From Bacteroidia bacterium (GTDB lineage Bacteria; Bacteroidota; Bacteroidia; Palsa-965): a stretch of DNA of 64,000 nt. The stretch spans positions 288-64,287 of the forward strand of contig JAKLJE010000024.1 of assembly GCA_023151315.1 (NCBI GenBank). Direction: 5' to 3'. Below are positions 18,641 to 28,200 of the stretch, piece after piece. Position numbers and translations under genes: made by a program. The notes under the pieces were generated by a model that saw nothing but the letters and a program-made list of their open reading frames with translations, did not search any database and was not told the origin of the DNA. Position 1 is the stretch's first letter. Each line of letters starts with the position of its first letter.

Positions 18641-20893
18641 TCACTGTAAAGTGATGCGCACACCGAGAAAAGCACGTATTCCCTGCAAAGGCGCGTAATT
18701 GTAGGATGGATCGAACGTGTAACCGTAAGGATTCGCAACAGGATCATTGGTATTGCGATCAAACGGATCGAACGGACGCATGATCGGATTTTCAGGAATG
18801 AAATTGAGCAGATTCTTTACACCTCCGTACACTTCAACATTCGATCTGAACTTCTGCGTCAGCTGCAGATTGGCAATGCAGAACCATGGCGAATATTCCG
18901 GACGATAATCGTTCGGGAAAACCGGCAAGCGCATAGGTCCGTACCACGACGCGGTGAAATCAGCAGTGAGTCCGAAGCGGAAGGTGTATGATGCGGAAGC
19001 TGTGCCCGACCATTCAGGAGCATGAAGCTGTACCGTGCGCACTGCATTTCCCAATGAATCTGTTTCTTCCTGATACACTTTCATCCACGTTACACCGGCC
19101 ATGAACTTCAGGCCGTTGGAGAAAGTGATATCACTGTTCACACTCACGCCTGCGGAAAGTGCGTAGCCTTTGAGATTATCATAGATAATCAGTTCCGGAT
19201 CGGTATCAAGATCTGCAGTGATTTTATTGGTGAAATACGTGCAGAATCCGGTGATGTCCAATCCGCCGAACCAGGAATTTCTGTACCTGCGTAAAACAAG
19301 ATTCAGATTTCCGTTGATGGATTTTTCAGGTTGCAAAGTCTCTTTGAAAATCACTTCCCGCCAACCGGTTAATGCGGCATGATCTTCCGTGAAAACATTC
19401 ACCACACGGAATCCGGTTCCGAAACTGGAACGCAGCGTCACCACATCATTCATGGTGTATTTCCACGCGATGCGCGGAGAAAAAATACTTCCGTGAACGC
19501 GATGATAATCGTAACGCACGCCCAACAACAAACGATGCGCATCTTTCACCGCCCATTCATCCTGCAGAAATATTCCCGGCAATACAGAAATATCCGGATC
19601 ATTGCTTGGCACACTTCCTACACTGTTGAATGTAGCAGCTGTATTGTCATCGTAAAAAATATTGCGAAGAGAAATTCCTCCCAGCAAAGTGTGATTCTTC
19701 ACCTGTTCCGTGTACCGCAATTGTCCGAACAGCGTATGCTGCTGTGCAAGAAATGTTGTTGCTCCGTAAACGGAATTCTGATCGTGGTAGTTGTACGAAA
19801 AATCCGCAGCTACTTTTTTCTTCCACGGGAAATCGGCGTGACCGATCAACTCAAAACGTGAAGTATAAATGCTTTCTCCGTAAATGGAATCGCCGCCGCG
19901 GAACTGTTTGTTCCATTGCATCTCTCCGCCCCAACGGTCTTCGTAGATGTATCGTGCTGCGAGTGAATAACGACTGTTGTTTTTTCCTGTTGCGACCCAT
20001 TTGGTAAACAGCGACACACGTTTCTGCAAAGTCACATCGGTGAAATTGTCGTTGTTGTTGTCGAGCGGTGTGTTGTACCAGAAAGCATTGATTCCCGTGA
20101 GAAGAAAAGAGTTCTTTCCTGTGCGTCTCGAGAAACCCACATCTGCGTTGCCTTCCGCCCACGTTGTTCCCCAAACATCCAAACCGAATCGCGGCGCGGT
20201 CATGGGATTTTTCGTAATCACATTGATCAATCCGCCCATGGCTTCCGATCCGTACAATGAAGAAGCAGGACCTTTCACCACTTCCACGCGCTCGATCAGT
20301 GAATTCGGAATTCCCATCAATCCGTAAACGGTTGCCAAACTGCTGACGATGGGCATTCCGTCAATGAGCACCATCGTGTACGGACCTTCCATTCCGTTGA
20401 TGTGAATATCGCCGGTATTGCACACGTTGCAATTCAATTGCGGCTTCACGCCGTTCATCATGCCGACCGATTCGAACAATGAAGCAGCCGGATTCTTCTT
20501 GAAAAACTTCGGTGTAAACACTTCCACCGGCACAGGACTTTCACTGCGTTCCGTTTCATTCATGGTTCCGGTAATCACCACTTCAGAAGCGGTTGCATTC
20601 ACAGGTTCCAGAACGAAATTCAATGTGCGCTGCTGATCAGCAAGGAGCGTTACGGTTGCGCTGCGTGATAAATAGTTGATGCATTGCACGCGGATCACAT
20701 ATGTTCCGGCAGACAAATTCTTCAACTGATAATAACCGTTCGTATCGGTTGTTGCAGATATCGAAGTTCCTTCCGCATGAACCACCGCAAACGGAACCTT
20801 TTCGCCGGCAGAAGAAACCACGCCGCTCACTTCCGCAGCACGAAGTCCGGGAGCAAGCATCAACAGAAAAACAATCAGCAGGCGGAAAATCAT
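18641..20893 (-). CDS. TonB-dependent outer-membrane receptor with a CNVC plug motif
   Basis: The 750-residue protein has a signal peptide (about 1-19), a carboxypeptidase-D-like domain (about 22-98), a plug domain (about 110-235) and a 22-strand-type barrel ending with the aromatic-rich GIRAFLGVRITLQ. The plug carries QLNCNVCNTGDIHINGMEG with Cys155 and Cys158, followed by YTMVLIDGMPIVSSL, a motif that may bind or sense a metal or cofactor. A 16-bp palindrome resembling metalloregulator operators overlaps the promoter, so iron, manganese or another metal complex is the likely substrate. The exact ligand is not known. Confidence 0.88.
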   Translation of the reverse strand: MIFRLLIVFLLMLAPGLRAAEVSGVVSSAGEKVPFAVVHAEGTSISATTDTNGYYQLKNLSAGTYVIRVQCINYLSRSATVTLLADQQRTLNFVLEPVNATASEVVITGTMNETERSESPVPVEVFTPKFFKKNPAASLFESVGMMNGVKPQLNCNVCNTGDIHINGMEGPYTMVLIDGMPIVSSLATVYGLMGIPNSLIERVEVVKGPASSLYGSEAMGGLINVITKNPMTAPRFGLDVWGTTWAEGNADVGFSRRTGKNSFLLTGINAFWYNTPLDNNNDNFTDVTLQKRVSLFTKWVATGKNNSRYSLAARYIYEDRWGGEMQWNKQFRGGDSIYGESIYTSRFELIGHADFPWKKKVAADFSYNYHDQNSVYGATTFLAQQHTLFGQLRYTEQVKNHTLLGGISLRNIFYDDNTAATFNSVGSVPSNDPDISVLPGIFLQDEWAVKDAHRLLLGVRYDYHRVHGSIFSPRIAWKYTMNDVVTLRSSFGTGFRVVNVFTEDHAALTGWREVIFKETLQPEKSINGNLNLVLRRYRNSWFGGLDITGFCTYFTNKITADLDTDPELIIYDNLKGYALSAGVSVNSDITFSNGLKFMAGVTWMKVYQEETDSLGNAVRTVQLHAPEWSGTASASYTFRFGLTADFTASWYGPMRLPVFPNDYRPEYSPWFCIANLQLTQKFRSNVEVYGGVKNLLNFIPENPIMRPFDPFDRNTNDPVANPYGYTFDPSYNYAPLQGIRAFLGVRITLQ

Positions 20894-20897
20894 GAGG

Positions 20898-20929
20898 CAA
20901 AGTTAAATTTATTTTTAGACTTGCCTAAA
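20898..20929 (-). promoter_or_regulatory. Promoter and metalloregulator-like operator of the TonB receptor
   Basis: On the minus strand the -7 element TAACTTTG (20905-20898) lies 4 nt before the ATG at 20893. Upstream, TTTAGGC, two bases, GTCTAAA (20929-20914) forms a 16-bp palindrome with a single mismatched pair. It covers the expected -33 position. Its form (TTTAGnC..GnCTAAA) resembles operators of DtxR/MntR-type repressors, so binding would block RNA polymerase. The regulator gene is not in the window. Confidence 0.55.
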
Positions 20930-20945
20930 CTTTAATTTTGCCGCA

Positions 20946-20975
20946 TAAAAAAGGGGAAACACGCTGTTTTCCCCT
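20946..20975 (-). terminator. Rho-independent terminator of adk
   Basis: Reading the minus strand, AGGGGAAA and TTTCCCCT pair around a short loop containing CAGCG, then six T follow. It lies about 20 nt beyond the adk stop codon, before the TonB receptor promoter. Confidence 0.8.
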
Positions 20976-20997
20976 GTTCTGTCTTTTGAAGCCTTGT

Positions 20998-21564
20998 TTA
21001 CGAGTCAATCGCGGCACAGAGATTTCCGTAAATCACGTCGATCTCCCCGATTCCGTTCACGGTCTGCAAACGTCCCTGCTTCTCGTAGAACGGAAGTACG
21101 TGTACCGTTTTCGTGAAATACTCGTTGATGCGTTTGTTCAGTTTATCATCTTCGTCGTCTGCTCGATTGGAAGTGAGTTTGCGTTTCGCAATGCGGTCGC
21201 GGATTTCCTGTTCGCTTACATCCAGCGCTACCACTTTGTGAATGGCAGTTCCTTTTTCAGCCATGAACTTATCAAGCGCTTCGGCCTGCGCAACAGTGCG
21301 CGGGAATCCGTCGAAAAGAAAACCTTTTGCATCCGGATTTTTCTTCAGCTCTTCATTGAGCATGTCAATGGTGATGGAATCCGGCACGAGTTCTCCGCTG
21401 TTCATGATTTCCTTCACACGCAATCCGAGTTCGGTGTTGTTTGCCGTGTGCCAGCGAAAAAGATCGCCGGTGGAAATGTGAACGAATCCGTAGCGCGCAA
21501 TCAGTTTTTCAGATTGAGTTCCTTTGCCTGCGCCCGGAGGCCCGAAGAGTACAAGGTTGAGCAT
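20998..21564 (-). CDS. adk: Adenylate kinase (short type)
   Basis: The 188-residue protein has the GPPGAGKGTQ P-loop (residues 7-16), the DGFPRTVAQAEAL nucleotide-binding segment and a short LID region (KRKLTSNRADDEDDK), so it belongs to the short-LID class. It interconverts AMP, ADP and ATP in the cytoplasm. It lies 14 nt downstream of hpt, likely in one purine-related operon, and a strong hairpin terminator ends it. Length is normal for Bacteroidota. Confidence 0.95.
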   Translation of the reverse strand: MLNLVLFGPPGAGKGTQSEKLIARYGFVHISTGDLFRWHTANNTELGLRVKEIMNSGELVPDSITIDMLNEELKKNPDAKGFLFDGFPRTVAQAEALDKFMAEKGTAIHKVVALDVSEQEIRDRIAKRKLTSNRADDEDDKLNKRINEYFTKTVHVLPFYEKQGRLQTVNGIGEIDVIYGNLCAAIDS

Positions 21565-21578
21565 GGTTGATGTGCAAG

Positions 21579-22115
21579 TTATTTTATAACGTAGATTTCG
21601 CTGAGATTGCGACCGAGTCCGTTGTAATCGAGTCCGTAACCCACGATGAACGCATTCGGAATTTCAATACCAACGTAATCGATGCGAATGTCTTTCTTGT
21701 AAGCTTCCGGCTTGAACAGCAAAGCTGCAATGCGCACGGATCCGGGATGACGTGATTCCAGATCTTTCATCATCTGCACAATCGTTGTTCCGGTGTCTAC
21801 AATATCTTCCACGATGATTACATCGCGACCGTTCAGATCTTCGTTCAGTCCTATGAGTTCTTTCACCTTTCCGGAACTTTCCGTTCCGTGGTAAGAAGAG
21901 AATTTCACAAATGAAACTTCGCATCCGGTTTCAATCGAACGCAGTAAATCAGCCGCAAACAGGAAAGCACCGTTGAGCACCACCAGAAAGAGTGGATTTT
22001 TTCCGGCATAGTCTTTATTGATCTGCGCAGCCACTTTCGAAACTGCTTCAGCAATCTTCCGGTTATCCAGATAAGGGACGAAAACTTTGTCGCCCAGTTG
22101 AATCTCGTTTTTCAC
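21579..22115 (-). CDS. hpt: Hypoxanthine phosphoribosyltransferase
   Basis: The GTG at 22115 gives 178 residues, the usual length. The PRPP-binding loop is VIIVEDIVDTGTTI, and FVKFSSYHGTESSG forms the flexible loop. It salvages hypoxanthine/guanine to IMP/GMP. I reject the longer frame (to 22277) because a perfect -7 element TATTTTTG (22130-22123) lies 7 nt upstream of this GTG and inside the extension. The gene leads the adk transcript. Confidence 0.92.
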   Translation of the reverse strand: MKNEIQLGDKVFVPYLDNRKIAEAVSKVAAQINKDYAGKNPLFLVVLNGAFLFAADLLRSIETGCEVSFVKFSSYHGTESSGKVKELIGLNEDLNGRDVIIVEDIVDTGTTIVQMMKDLESRHPGSVRIAALLFKPEAYKKDIRIDYVGIEIPNAFIVGYGLDYNGLGRNLSEIYVIK

Positions 22116-22122
22116 AGATGGG

Positions 22123-22130
22123 CAAAAATA
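22123..22130 (-). promoter_or_regulatory. -7 promoter element of hpt-adk
   Basis: TATTTTTG on the minus strand, 7 nt upstream of the hpt GTG. TTTG sits 16 nt further upstream (22150-22147), slightly short of the usual spacing. It decides the start of hpt. Confidence 0.6.
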
Positions 22131-22342
22131 AGGTTCTTTTTCATTGCAAAGCGGTCGTTTACCCGAATCATGACGGATATTAGCCCGAATCCAAAACGCT
22201 GGGTTCCAATACCGATACAAAATCTGCCTCAGGAAAGTGTCGGAATGTTCATAAATACACACGGAAATCATTAACAAAACCTGTTCACAATGCGTTAATT
22301 AGTAAGGATAAATTTCCTGCACCAACCGCAGGTCATTTTTTC

Positions 22343-22350
22343 TACTTTTG
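22343..22350 (+). promoter_or_regulatory. -7 promoter element of dnaB
   Basis: TACTTTTG matches TAnnTTTG exactly, 31 nt before the dnaB ATG at 22382. No clear -33 box. Confidence 0.45.
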
Positions 22351-22381
22351 GAACCCTTTCCAAAAAATCAACCCTGGGACT

Positions 22382-24979
22382 ATGAGTTTAGAAGAAAAAA
22401 AGACAACGACGCGCAAGCCGGCCTCTTTCGGGCAGGTTTCCCAACAGTTGTATGAAATCGGGAAGTTGCCTCCGCAAGCGGTTGAACTGGAAGAAGCCGT
22501 TCTCGGCGCATTGATGCTCGAAAAAGATGCACTCACTGCGGTGATTGATATTCTGCAACCGAAAAGTTTCTACAAAGAAGCACACGGACGCATTTTCTCT
22601 GCTATTCAGAATCTGTTCCAGCGTTCGGAACCTATCGATATTCTCACCGTTACTCAGGAACTGAAAAGAACCGGTGAACTCGAAATTGTAGGCGGAGCGT
22701 ATTACATTTCTCAACTCACCAACCGCGTTGCGAGTTCAGCCAACGTTGAATTCCACGCGCGTATCATTTCTCAGAAATACATTCAACGCGAACTGATCCG
22801 CATTTCAAGCGACACCATTCGCGAAGCATACGACGATACTGCAGACGTATTCGATCTTCTCGACAATGCAGAACGCAATCTGTTCTCCGTTGTGGAAGGC
22901 AACATCCGCAAGAACTACGACAAGATGAGCTCACTCATCAGTCAGGCCATGCAGCAGATTGAAGCAGCGAAAAATCAGAAGTCGGGCGTTAGCGGTGTTC
23001 CAAGCGGATTCACGGATCTCGATCGCATGACATCCGGATGGCAACCTTCGGATCTTGTGATTCTCGCAGCACGACCGGCGATGGGTAAATGTCTGGGCAA
23101 AGGCACGAAAGTGGTGATGTTCGACGGTACTTTGAAAAATGTGGAAGATGTTCAGGCCGGAGATTTGCTCATGGGCGATGATTCCACTTCACGTTTGGTA
23201 ATGGGAACAACCCGGGGACAGGAAAACATGTATTGGGTTCACCAGAATCACGGTATTTCCTACCGCGTGAATGAATCGCACATTCTTTCATTGAAGAGAA
23301 GTCGCAACGAAGGCGGACACAAACACGGAGAAGTGCTGAACATTGAAATCCGCGACTACCTGCAGAAGAGCGACAAATTCAAATCGAATTACAAAGGCTA
23401 TAAAGTGGCCGTGGAATTTGATGAACAGCCTTTATCTGTTGATCCGTATTTCCTCGGGTTGTGGCTGGGCGACGGACATTCCTACAGTTCACGCATTACA
23501 AATACGGATGCAGAAGTTATTGATTACATCAAAGACTATGCAGAAGAACTGGAACTTGAATTCGTAGAATACAAGCAGGAAGGAAAAGCTACCAACTACA
23601 GCATCACAAAAGGCTTCCGCGGTCAGCAGGATTTCTTCTCTGTTCAGGGCGAATTGCGCGCAATGAATCTCATAGAGAACAAACACATTCCGCAGCAATA
23701 TATTTCCAACTCTACAGCAAACCGTTTGCAGTTGTTGGCCGGTTTGATTGATTCCGACGGACATTATTCCGAAGAATTCAATGTGTATGAAATCACACAG
23801 AAGAACGAGCGCCTTGCGAAAGAAATAAAATACCTCTGCGATACATTGGGTTTCAAAACATCACTGAATGTGAAGAAAGCCACAATTGCAGATCGTAATT
23901 TCAGTACAGATGTGTATCGCGTGCGTATCAGCGGAAACGTAGATATCATTCCTGTAAAAATTGAACGTAAAAAAGCGCGTGAACGCAAAGCGATTACCGA
24001 TTGGAGACAAACCGGAATCACTGTTGAGTTTGATAAGTTCGACGATTACTACGGATTTGAAATTGACGGGAACCATTTGTTCCTGCTCGAGGACATGACC
24101 GTAACGCACAACACTGCGTTTGTATTGACACTCGCACGTAACGCTGCTGTTGAATTCCAGAAACCGATTGCGGTGTTCTCTCTTGAAATGGCATCGGTGC
24201 AGCTCGTTCAGCGTTTGATTTCCGCAGAAGCAGAACTTTCCGCAGAGAAACTGAAGAAAGGTCAGCTGCTCGATCACGAAATGCAGCAGTTGCACGTGAA
24301 AATCGGTAAGCTTTCCGAAGCACCGCTTTTCATTGATGATACTCCTGCCCTTTCCATTTTCGAAATGCGCGCGAAGTGCCGTCGTTTGAAAGCGCAGCAC
24401 GATATTCAGATGGTGATTGTCGATTACCTTCAGCTCATGACTGCCGGCGGCGATAATTCCCGCGGCAACCGTGAACAGGAAATCTCTACCATCTCGCGAT
24501 CACTGAAAAGTATTGCCAAAGAACTCAACATTCCTATCATCGCACTTTCTCAGTTGAGTCGTGCAGTGGAAACACGCGGCGGCGACAAACGTCCGCAGCT
24601 CTCCGATCTCCGTGAATCCGGCGCTATCGAGCAGGATGCGGATATGGTGTTGTTCATTCACCGTCCGGAATACTACGGCTTCACGCAGGACGCAGAAGGA
24701 AATGCAACCAACGGTCTTGCAGAAATCATCATTGCAAAACACCGTAACGGTGCTGTAGGAAGTGTGAACCTTCGTTTCGTTGACAAGCTCGCGAAGTTCA
24801 TGGATATGGATGGCGGATTGGATGGCGGCGGCATGGGCACTTACTCCAACGACGGCAACGGTCCTTACGATCCGAAAGCAGGCTTAGGTCCGAACGACGA
24901 CTTCAACAATTTCCCTACGGGCGGAGGAAGCATTATACGCGGAAGTAAGCTGAATGATATTGAGGAGGATCCGTTTTAA
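22382..24979 (+). CDS. dnaB: Replicative DNA helicase DnaB, interrupted by an intein
   Basis: The open frame encodes 865 residues. Residues 1-236 and 578-865 together form a normal DnaB of 524 residues: N-terminal helical domain, linker, then RecA-like hexameric helicase domain with IVDYLQLMTAGG and LSQLSRAVETRGGDKRPQLSDLR motifs (in two overlapping parts). It unwinds DNA ahead of the replication fork. The helicase P-loop GRPAMGKT-type motif is split exactly between Lys236 and the Thr that follows the insert, so helicase activity needs protein splicing. A Gly/Asn-rich tail ends the protein. Confidence 0.95.
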   Translation: MSLEEKKTTTRKPASFGQVSQQLYEIGKLPPQAVELEEAVLGALMLEKDALTAVIDILQPKSFYKEAHGRIFSAIQNLFQRSEPIDILTVTQELKRTGELEIVGGAYYISQLTNRVASSANVEFHARIISQKYIQRELIRISSDTIREAYDDTADVFDLLDNAERNLFSVVEGNIRKNYDKMSSLISQAMQQIEAAKNQKSGVSGVPSGFTDLDRMTSGWQPSDLVILAARPAMGKCLGKGTKVVMFDGTLKNVEDVQAGDLLMGDDSTSRLVMGTTRGQENMYWVHQNHGISYRVNESHILSLKRSRNEGGHKHGEVLNIEIRDYLQKSDKFKSNYKGYKVAVEFDEQPLSVDPYFLGLWLGDGHSYSSRITNTDAEVIDYIKDYAEELELEFVEYKQEGKATNYSITKGFRGQQDFFSVQGELRAMNLIENKHIPQQYISNSTANRLQLLAGLIDSDGHYSEEFNVYEITQKNERLAKEIKYLCDTLGFKTSLNVKKATIADRNFSTDVYRVRISGNVDIIPVKIERKKARERKAITDWRQTGITVEFDKFDDYYGFEIDGNHLFLLEDMTVTHNTAFVLTLARNAAVEFQKPIAVFSLEMASVQLVQRLISAEAELSAEKLKKGQLLDHEMQQLHVKIGKLSEAPLFIDDTPALSIFEMRAKCRRLKAQHDIQMVIVDYLQLMTAGGDNSRGNREQEISTISRSLKSIAKELNIPIIALSQLSRAVETRGGDKRPQLSDLRESGAIEQDADMVLFIHRPEYYGFTQDAEGNATNGLAEIIIAKHRNGAVGSVNLRFVDKLAKFMDMDGGLDGGGMGTYSNDGNGPYDPKAGLGPNDDFNNFPTGGGSIIRGSKLNDIEEDPF
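23090..24112 (+). mobile_element. DnaB intein with LAGLIDADG homing endonuclease (341 residues)
   Basis: The in-frame insert begins with Cys237 (CLGKGTKVVMFDG, block A), continues with NESHILSL (block B) and ends with GFEIDGNHLFLLEDM and VTHN (blocks F and G); Thr is the first residue after it. It is a class 1 intein with Cys1, penultimate His and terminal Asn, all residues needed for splicing. A DOD homing endonuclease is embedded: FLGLWLGDGH and LLAGLIDSDGH supply the two catalytic-Asp motifs. Its target would be the intein-less dnaB P-loop codons. The reading frame is intact, so both splicing and homing look functional. Confidence 0.93.
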
Positions 24980-25233
24980 GTTGGAATGTGGAAAGTTCGA
25001 AGGATGGAAAGTGGGGAAGTGGGGAAGTATTCGAGTATTAAAGTAATGATGTATTGAAGTGGGAAAGTTAGAAGCGACGTTAGTTCCTGCATTCTGATTT
25101 CGTTAAGCGCTGACTGAATTCGAACCAATACGCTTATGCAATCGTACTCATTATAAAAGAACGGTATCAGAAAAGCATTGTATTATTCCTATAATGCCAT
25201 TTACTAAGGAAGAAGACAACCCATTAGATTGAT
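24980..25233. repeat. Intergenic stretch with GGAAAGT/AAGTT low-complexity runs
   Basis: Bases 24982-25070 contain repeated short units such as GTGGGGAAGTGGGGAAGT and GAAAGTT. A similar tract occurs at 33655-33700. No gene, RNA or hairpin terminator is recognisable in the rest of the gap. Confidence 0.5.
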
Positions 25234-28200
25234 TTAATAAACACACCGTTTGAAAATGAATTCTTTGTGATTAGTAGTAGTTATACGAACCAAGTAAATT
25301 CCAGCAGCCCAATTCTTCATATCCAACAAATTTTGACCGGGGTTCAATTCATCCGTCAACATAACGCGACCAGTCACGTCGAACACTTCCACAACAGAAA
25401 GAGTGGTTGTAATCAATAAGCACCCGTCTGGCGTTGTAAAAAAAACTATTTCCTCGCTTATAAAATCTTCCACTCCAGCACACGCATCCACGACAACATT
25501 AAAGTCGGATGTTGATATGCATTGATTGGAGTCTATGAATGTATAAGTCACAGTATGCGTTCCGACACCGGCTGATTGCGGATTAAAAATTGCTCCGCTC
25601 ACACCTGTCCCAGAATAAGTACCTCCATTAGGAATTGCAATGAGTTGTATCGGAATGTCACTTGTACACATTGTATCCGTTGCAATCTGAAATTGAATAG
25701 CAGGCAAATCAAACATATGAACCAGAATTGAATCAGTGCCCGTACATTGATTGGAATCAACCACCGTTACTATGTATAAGCCAGTTGAATCAACCGACAA
25801 TAATTGTCCAGTAGAACCGTCGCTCCAGAGATACGAACCTGCGCCCTGTACACCTGAATTGATTAGAAAAGTCGGTCCACAAACTGAAGTGTCTTGCCCC
25901 AAATCAACGGGACAAGGCGGATGAACATAAACGATAACGCTATCCTCAACTTGACACCCTAACGAATCAGTAAATAATACAACTTCTACTACTGTTGAAG
26001 TAGGTATTATTGTTAAGAAAGATGAAGTGTCAGCTGTGGTGAACCAATAACACGAAACCGGTCCGAAACTTCCAGATGCAGATGCGTTGAGGGTTACAGA
26101 TGTACTTCCGGAACATACGCTATCGATCGAAGTCTGAACACTTGTAATCATAGCAAGCGGTTCAGTTATTACAACACTCTGTGTTGCACCGACTCCACAA
26201 TTATTTACAGCTACGCACGTATAATTTCCTGCTGGTAATCCAAAAGCTGTATCTGAATTCCCCCCGATGGGATACCAATAATATGTAAATCCGTTACCTC
26301 CAGAAGCCATTGCAAAAGCACTTCCATCCGCTCCGCCGTTACAAGTGACGTCGGAATTCGTAAATACACTAACTGTAGAGGGTATACAATCGTTAAACTT
26401 CACGATGAAAGCGTCAGAACTGCCTGCATTAACTGGCTGAAAGCAACCGGGTGTAGTAAAGTAATTTGATTGGGAAGTGTATGTATTTCCAGTCATGTAT
26501 ACGCTACCCCATTGATCAACGGTTACAAAATTGGAATAATCATACCCTCCCCCACCGTAATATGTACCCCATAAACGAACTCCGGAGCTATTAAAAGCGG
26601 CAAGAAATCCATCCCAATTATTGCCTCCAAACACAGTTTGATGACCATCGGAAGTTGCAATTGAGCCGGTATCAGTGGATCCGGTTTGCCCAACTATGTA
26701 AACATTCCCGTCTGAACCAACGGCACACCCTAATAAATCATCAATGCCACCCCCTCCATAATACGTACCCCATTCCCGAACACCACTACTATCAAATTTT
26801 GCAAGAAAGCCATCCCAAATATTGCCTCCGTAAGTAGTTTGATGAGCGCCTGGTGTTGCAATCGCACTTCCGGTATTCCCAAAAGTTTTACCAACAAAAT
26901 ATATACTCCCACTATTTGGATCAACTGCACATGAGCGTGCTTGATCCGGATGCATACTACCGTAATAAGTACTCCATATACGAGATCCGTTGATGTCGAA
27001 CTTGGCAAGATAACAATCATCATAACCTGAAGAAGAACTTTGATAACAACCTTGAGTTGCAATCGCAGGACTAGTTAAAGTTGATGTCATACCGCAGATA
27101 TAAATTTCAGAATTGAAAGCGATTGAAAGCGAAAAACATGTCTCGGCTCCGTTTCCACCAAAATAAGTCCCCCAAATCCTAGTACCCGAACTGTCGAACT
27201 TTACGATAAAAGCATCTGAAGAACCTCCACCATATACCGGTTGATGAGTTCCAGGAGTTGCAATACTGGTTCCATTACTGGAAGGACTAGCCCCGACAAA
27301 ATATAAATTGCCACTTGCATCGGTTGCACAATCTTTTATATTTTCCCCAATATTACCACCGTAATACGTTCCCCATAATCTTAATCCGTTTTCGTCAAAT
27401 TTCGCAACGAAACCGTCATAGAAACCTCCAAGAGTATCCTGATGGCAACCCTGAGTTGTAAAAACCGGCGGAGCAGAATTATTCCCCTGGGTTGCTCCAA
27501 CCACATAAACATTGCCCCACGAATCAGAAGTGACGCCGTTGCCTGCGTCATCTCCAATCTCCCCATAATAGGTGCTCCAGATGCGTCCTCCTGCATTATC
27601 AAACTTGCTTACAAACGCGTCCAACACGGAATACGAACTACTTTGAAAGGCTCCTGAAGTCGCAAATACAGTTTGCGAAGCTGCGATCGTAGCACCAGTA
27701 ATCAATAAACTCCCGCTACGATCCGTTCTGCAACACACACCTCTATCGTCACCCACACCACCATAATACGTACTCCACGTTCTAGTTAATGGATCTATGG
27801 TCATTGCAACTCCGTTAATATAATCAGCGACATAAAAACTTAATACATTATTAGAAACAATCCACTGCCCTTTCAACACTTTACCATTTTGAAAAACTAC
27901 AGGTACTCCCTCTTCAATTTCGCCCAATGGAGTAATGATGCGGAGCGAGCCATCTGACTTGATTACAACTTGCCCTCCTGTCACTCTAATCTTAATATTT
28001 CTGTAATTCGCACCACTACCGACCTCGTAATCACATTTTAAATTTCCGTTGTGATTATAATAATGTAAACTGATTCCCTGATACAAATTCTGAAATCGAA
28101 CCCCCGTATAGGAACGTACATGAGATATACCGTTCGGGCAATTAGGCAAATAAAAATTATCATACGCGCCCAAAACGCTATCCGTTCTTAATTCATACTG

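Noticed and set aside
22116-22277. 54-residue N-terminal extension of hypoxanthine phosphoribosyltransferase
   Set aside because: A perfect -7 element lies inside it, the extension is unlike the family and the GTG at 22115 gives the normal length.
24980-25070. CRISPR-like array in the GGAAAGT-rich tract
   Set aside because: The repeat units are short, irregular and without spacers; it is low-complexity intergenic sequence.
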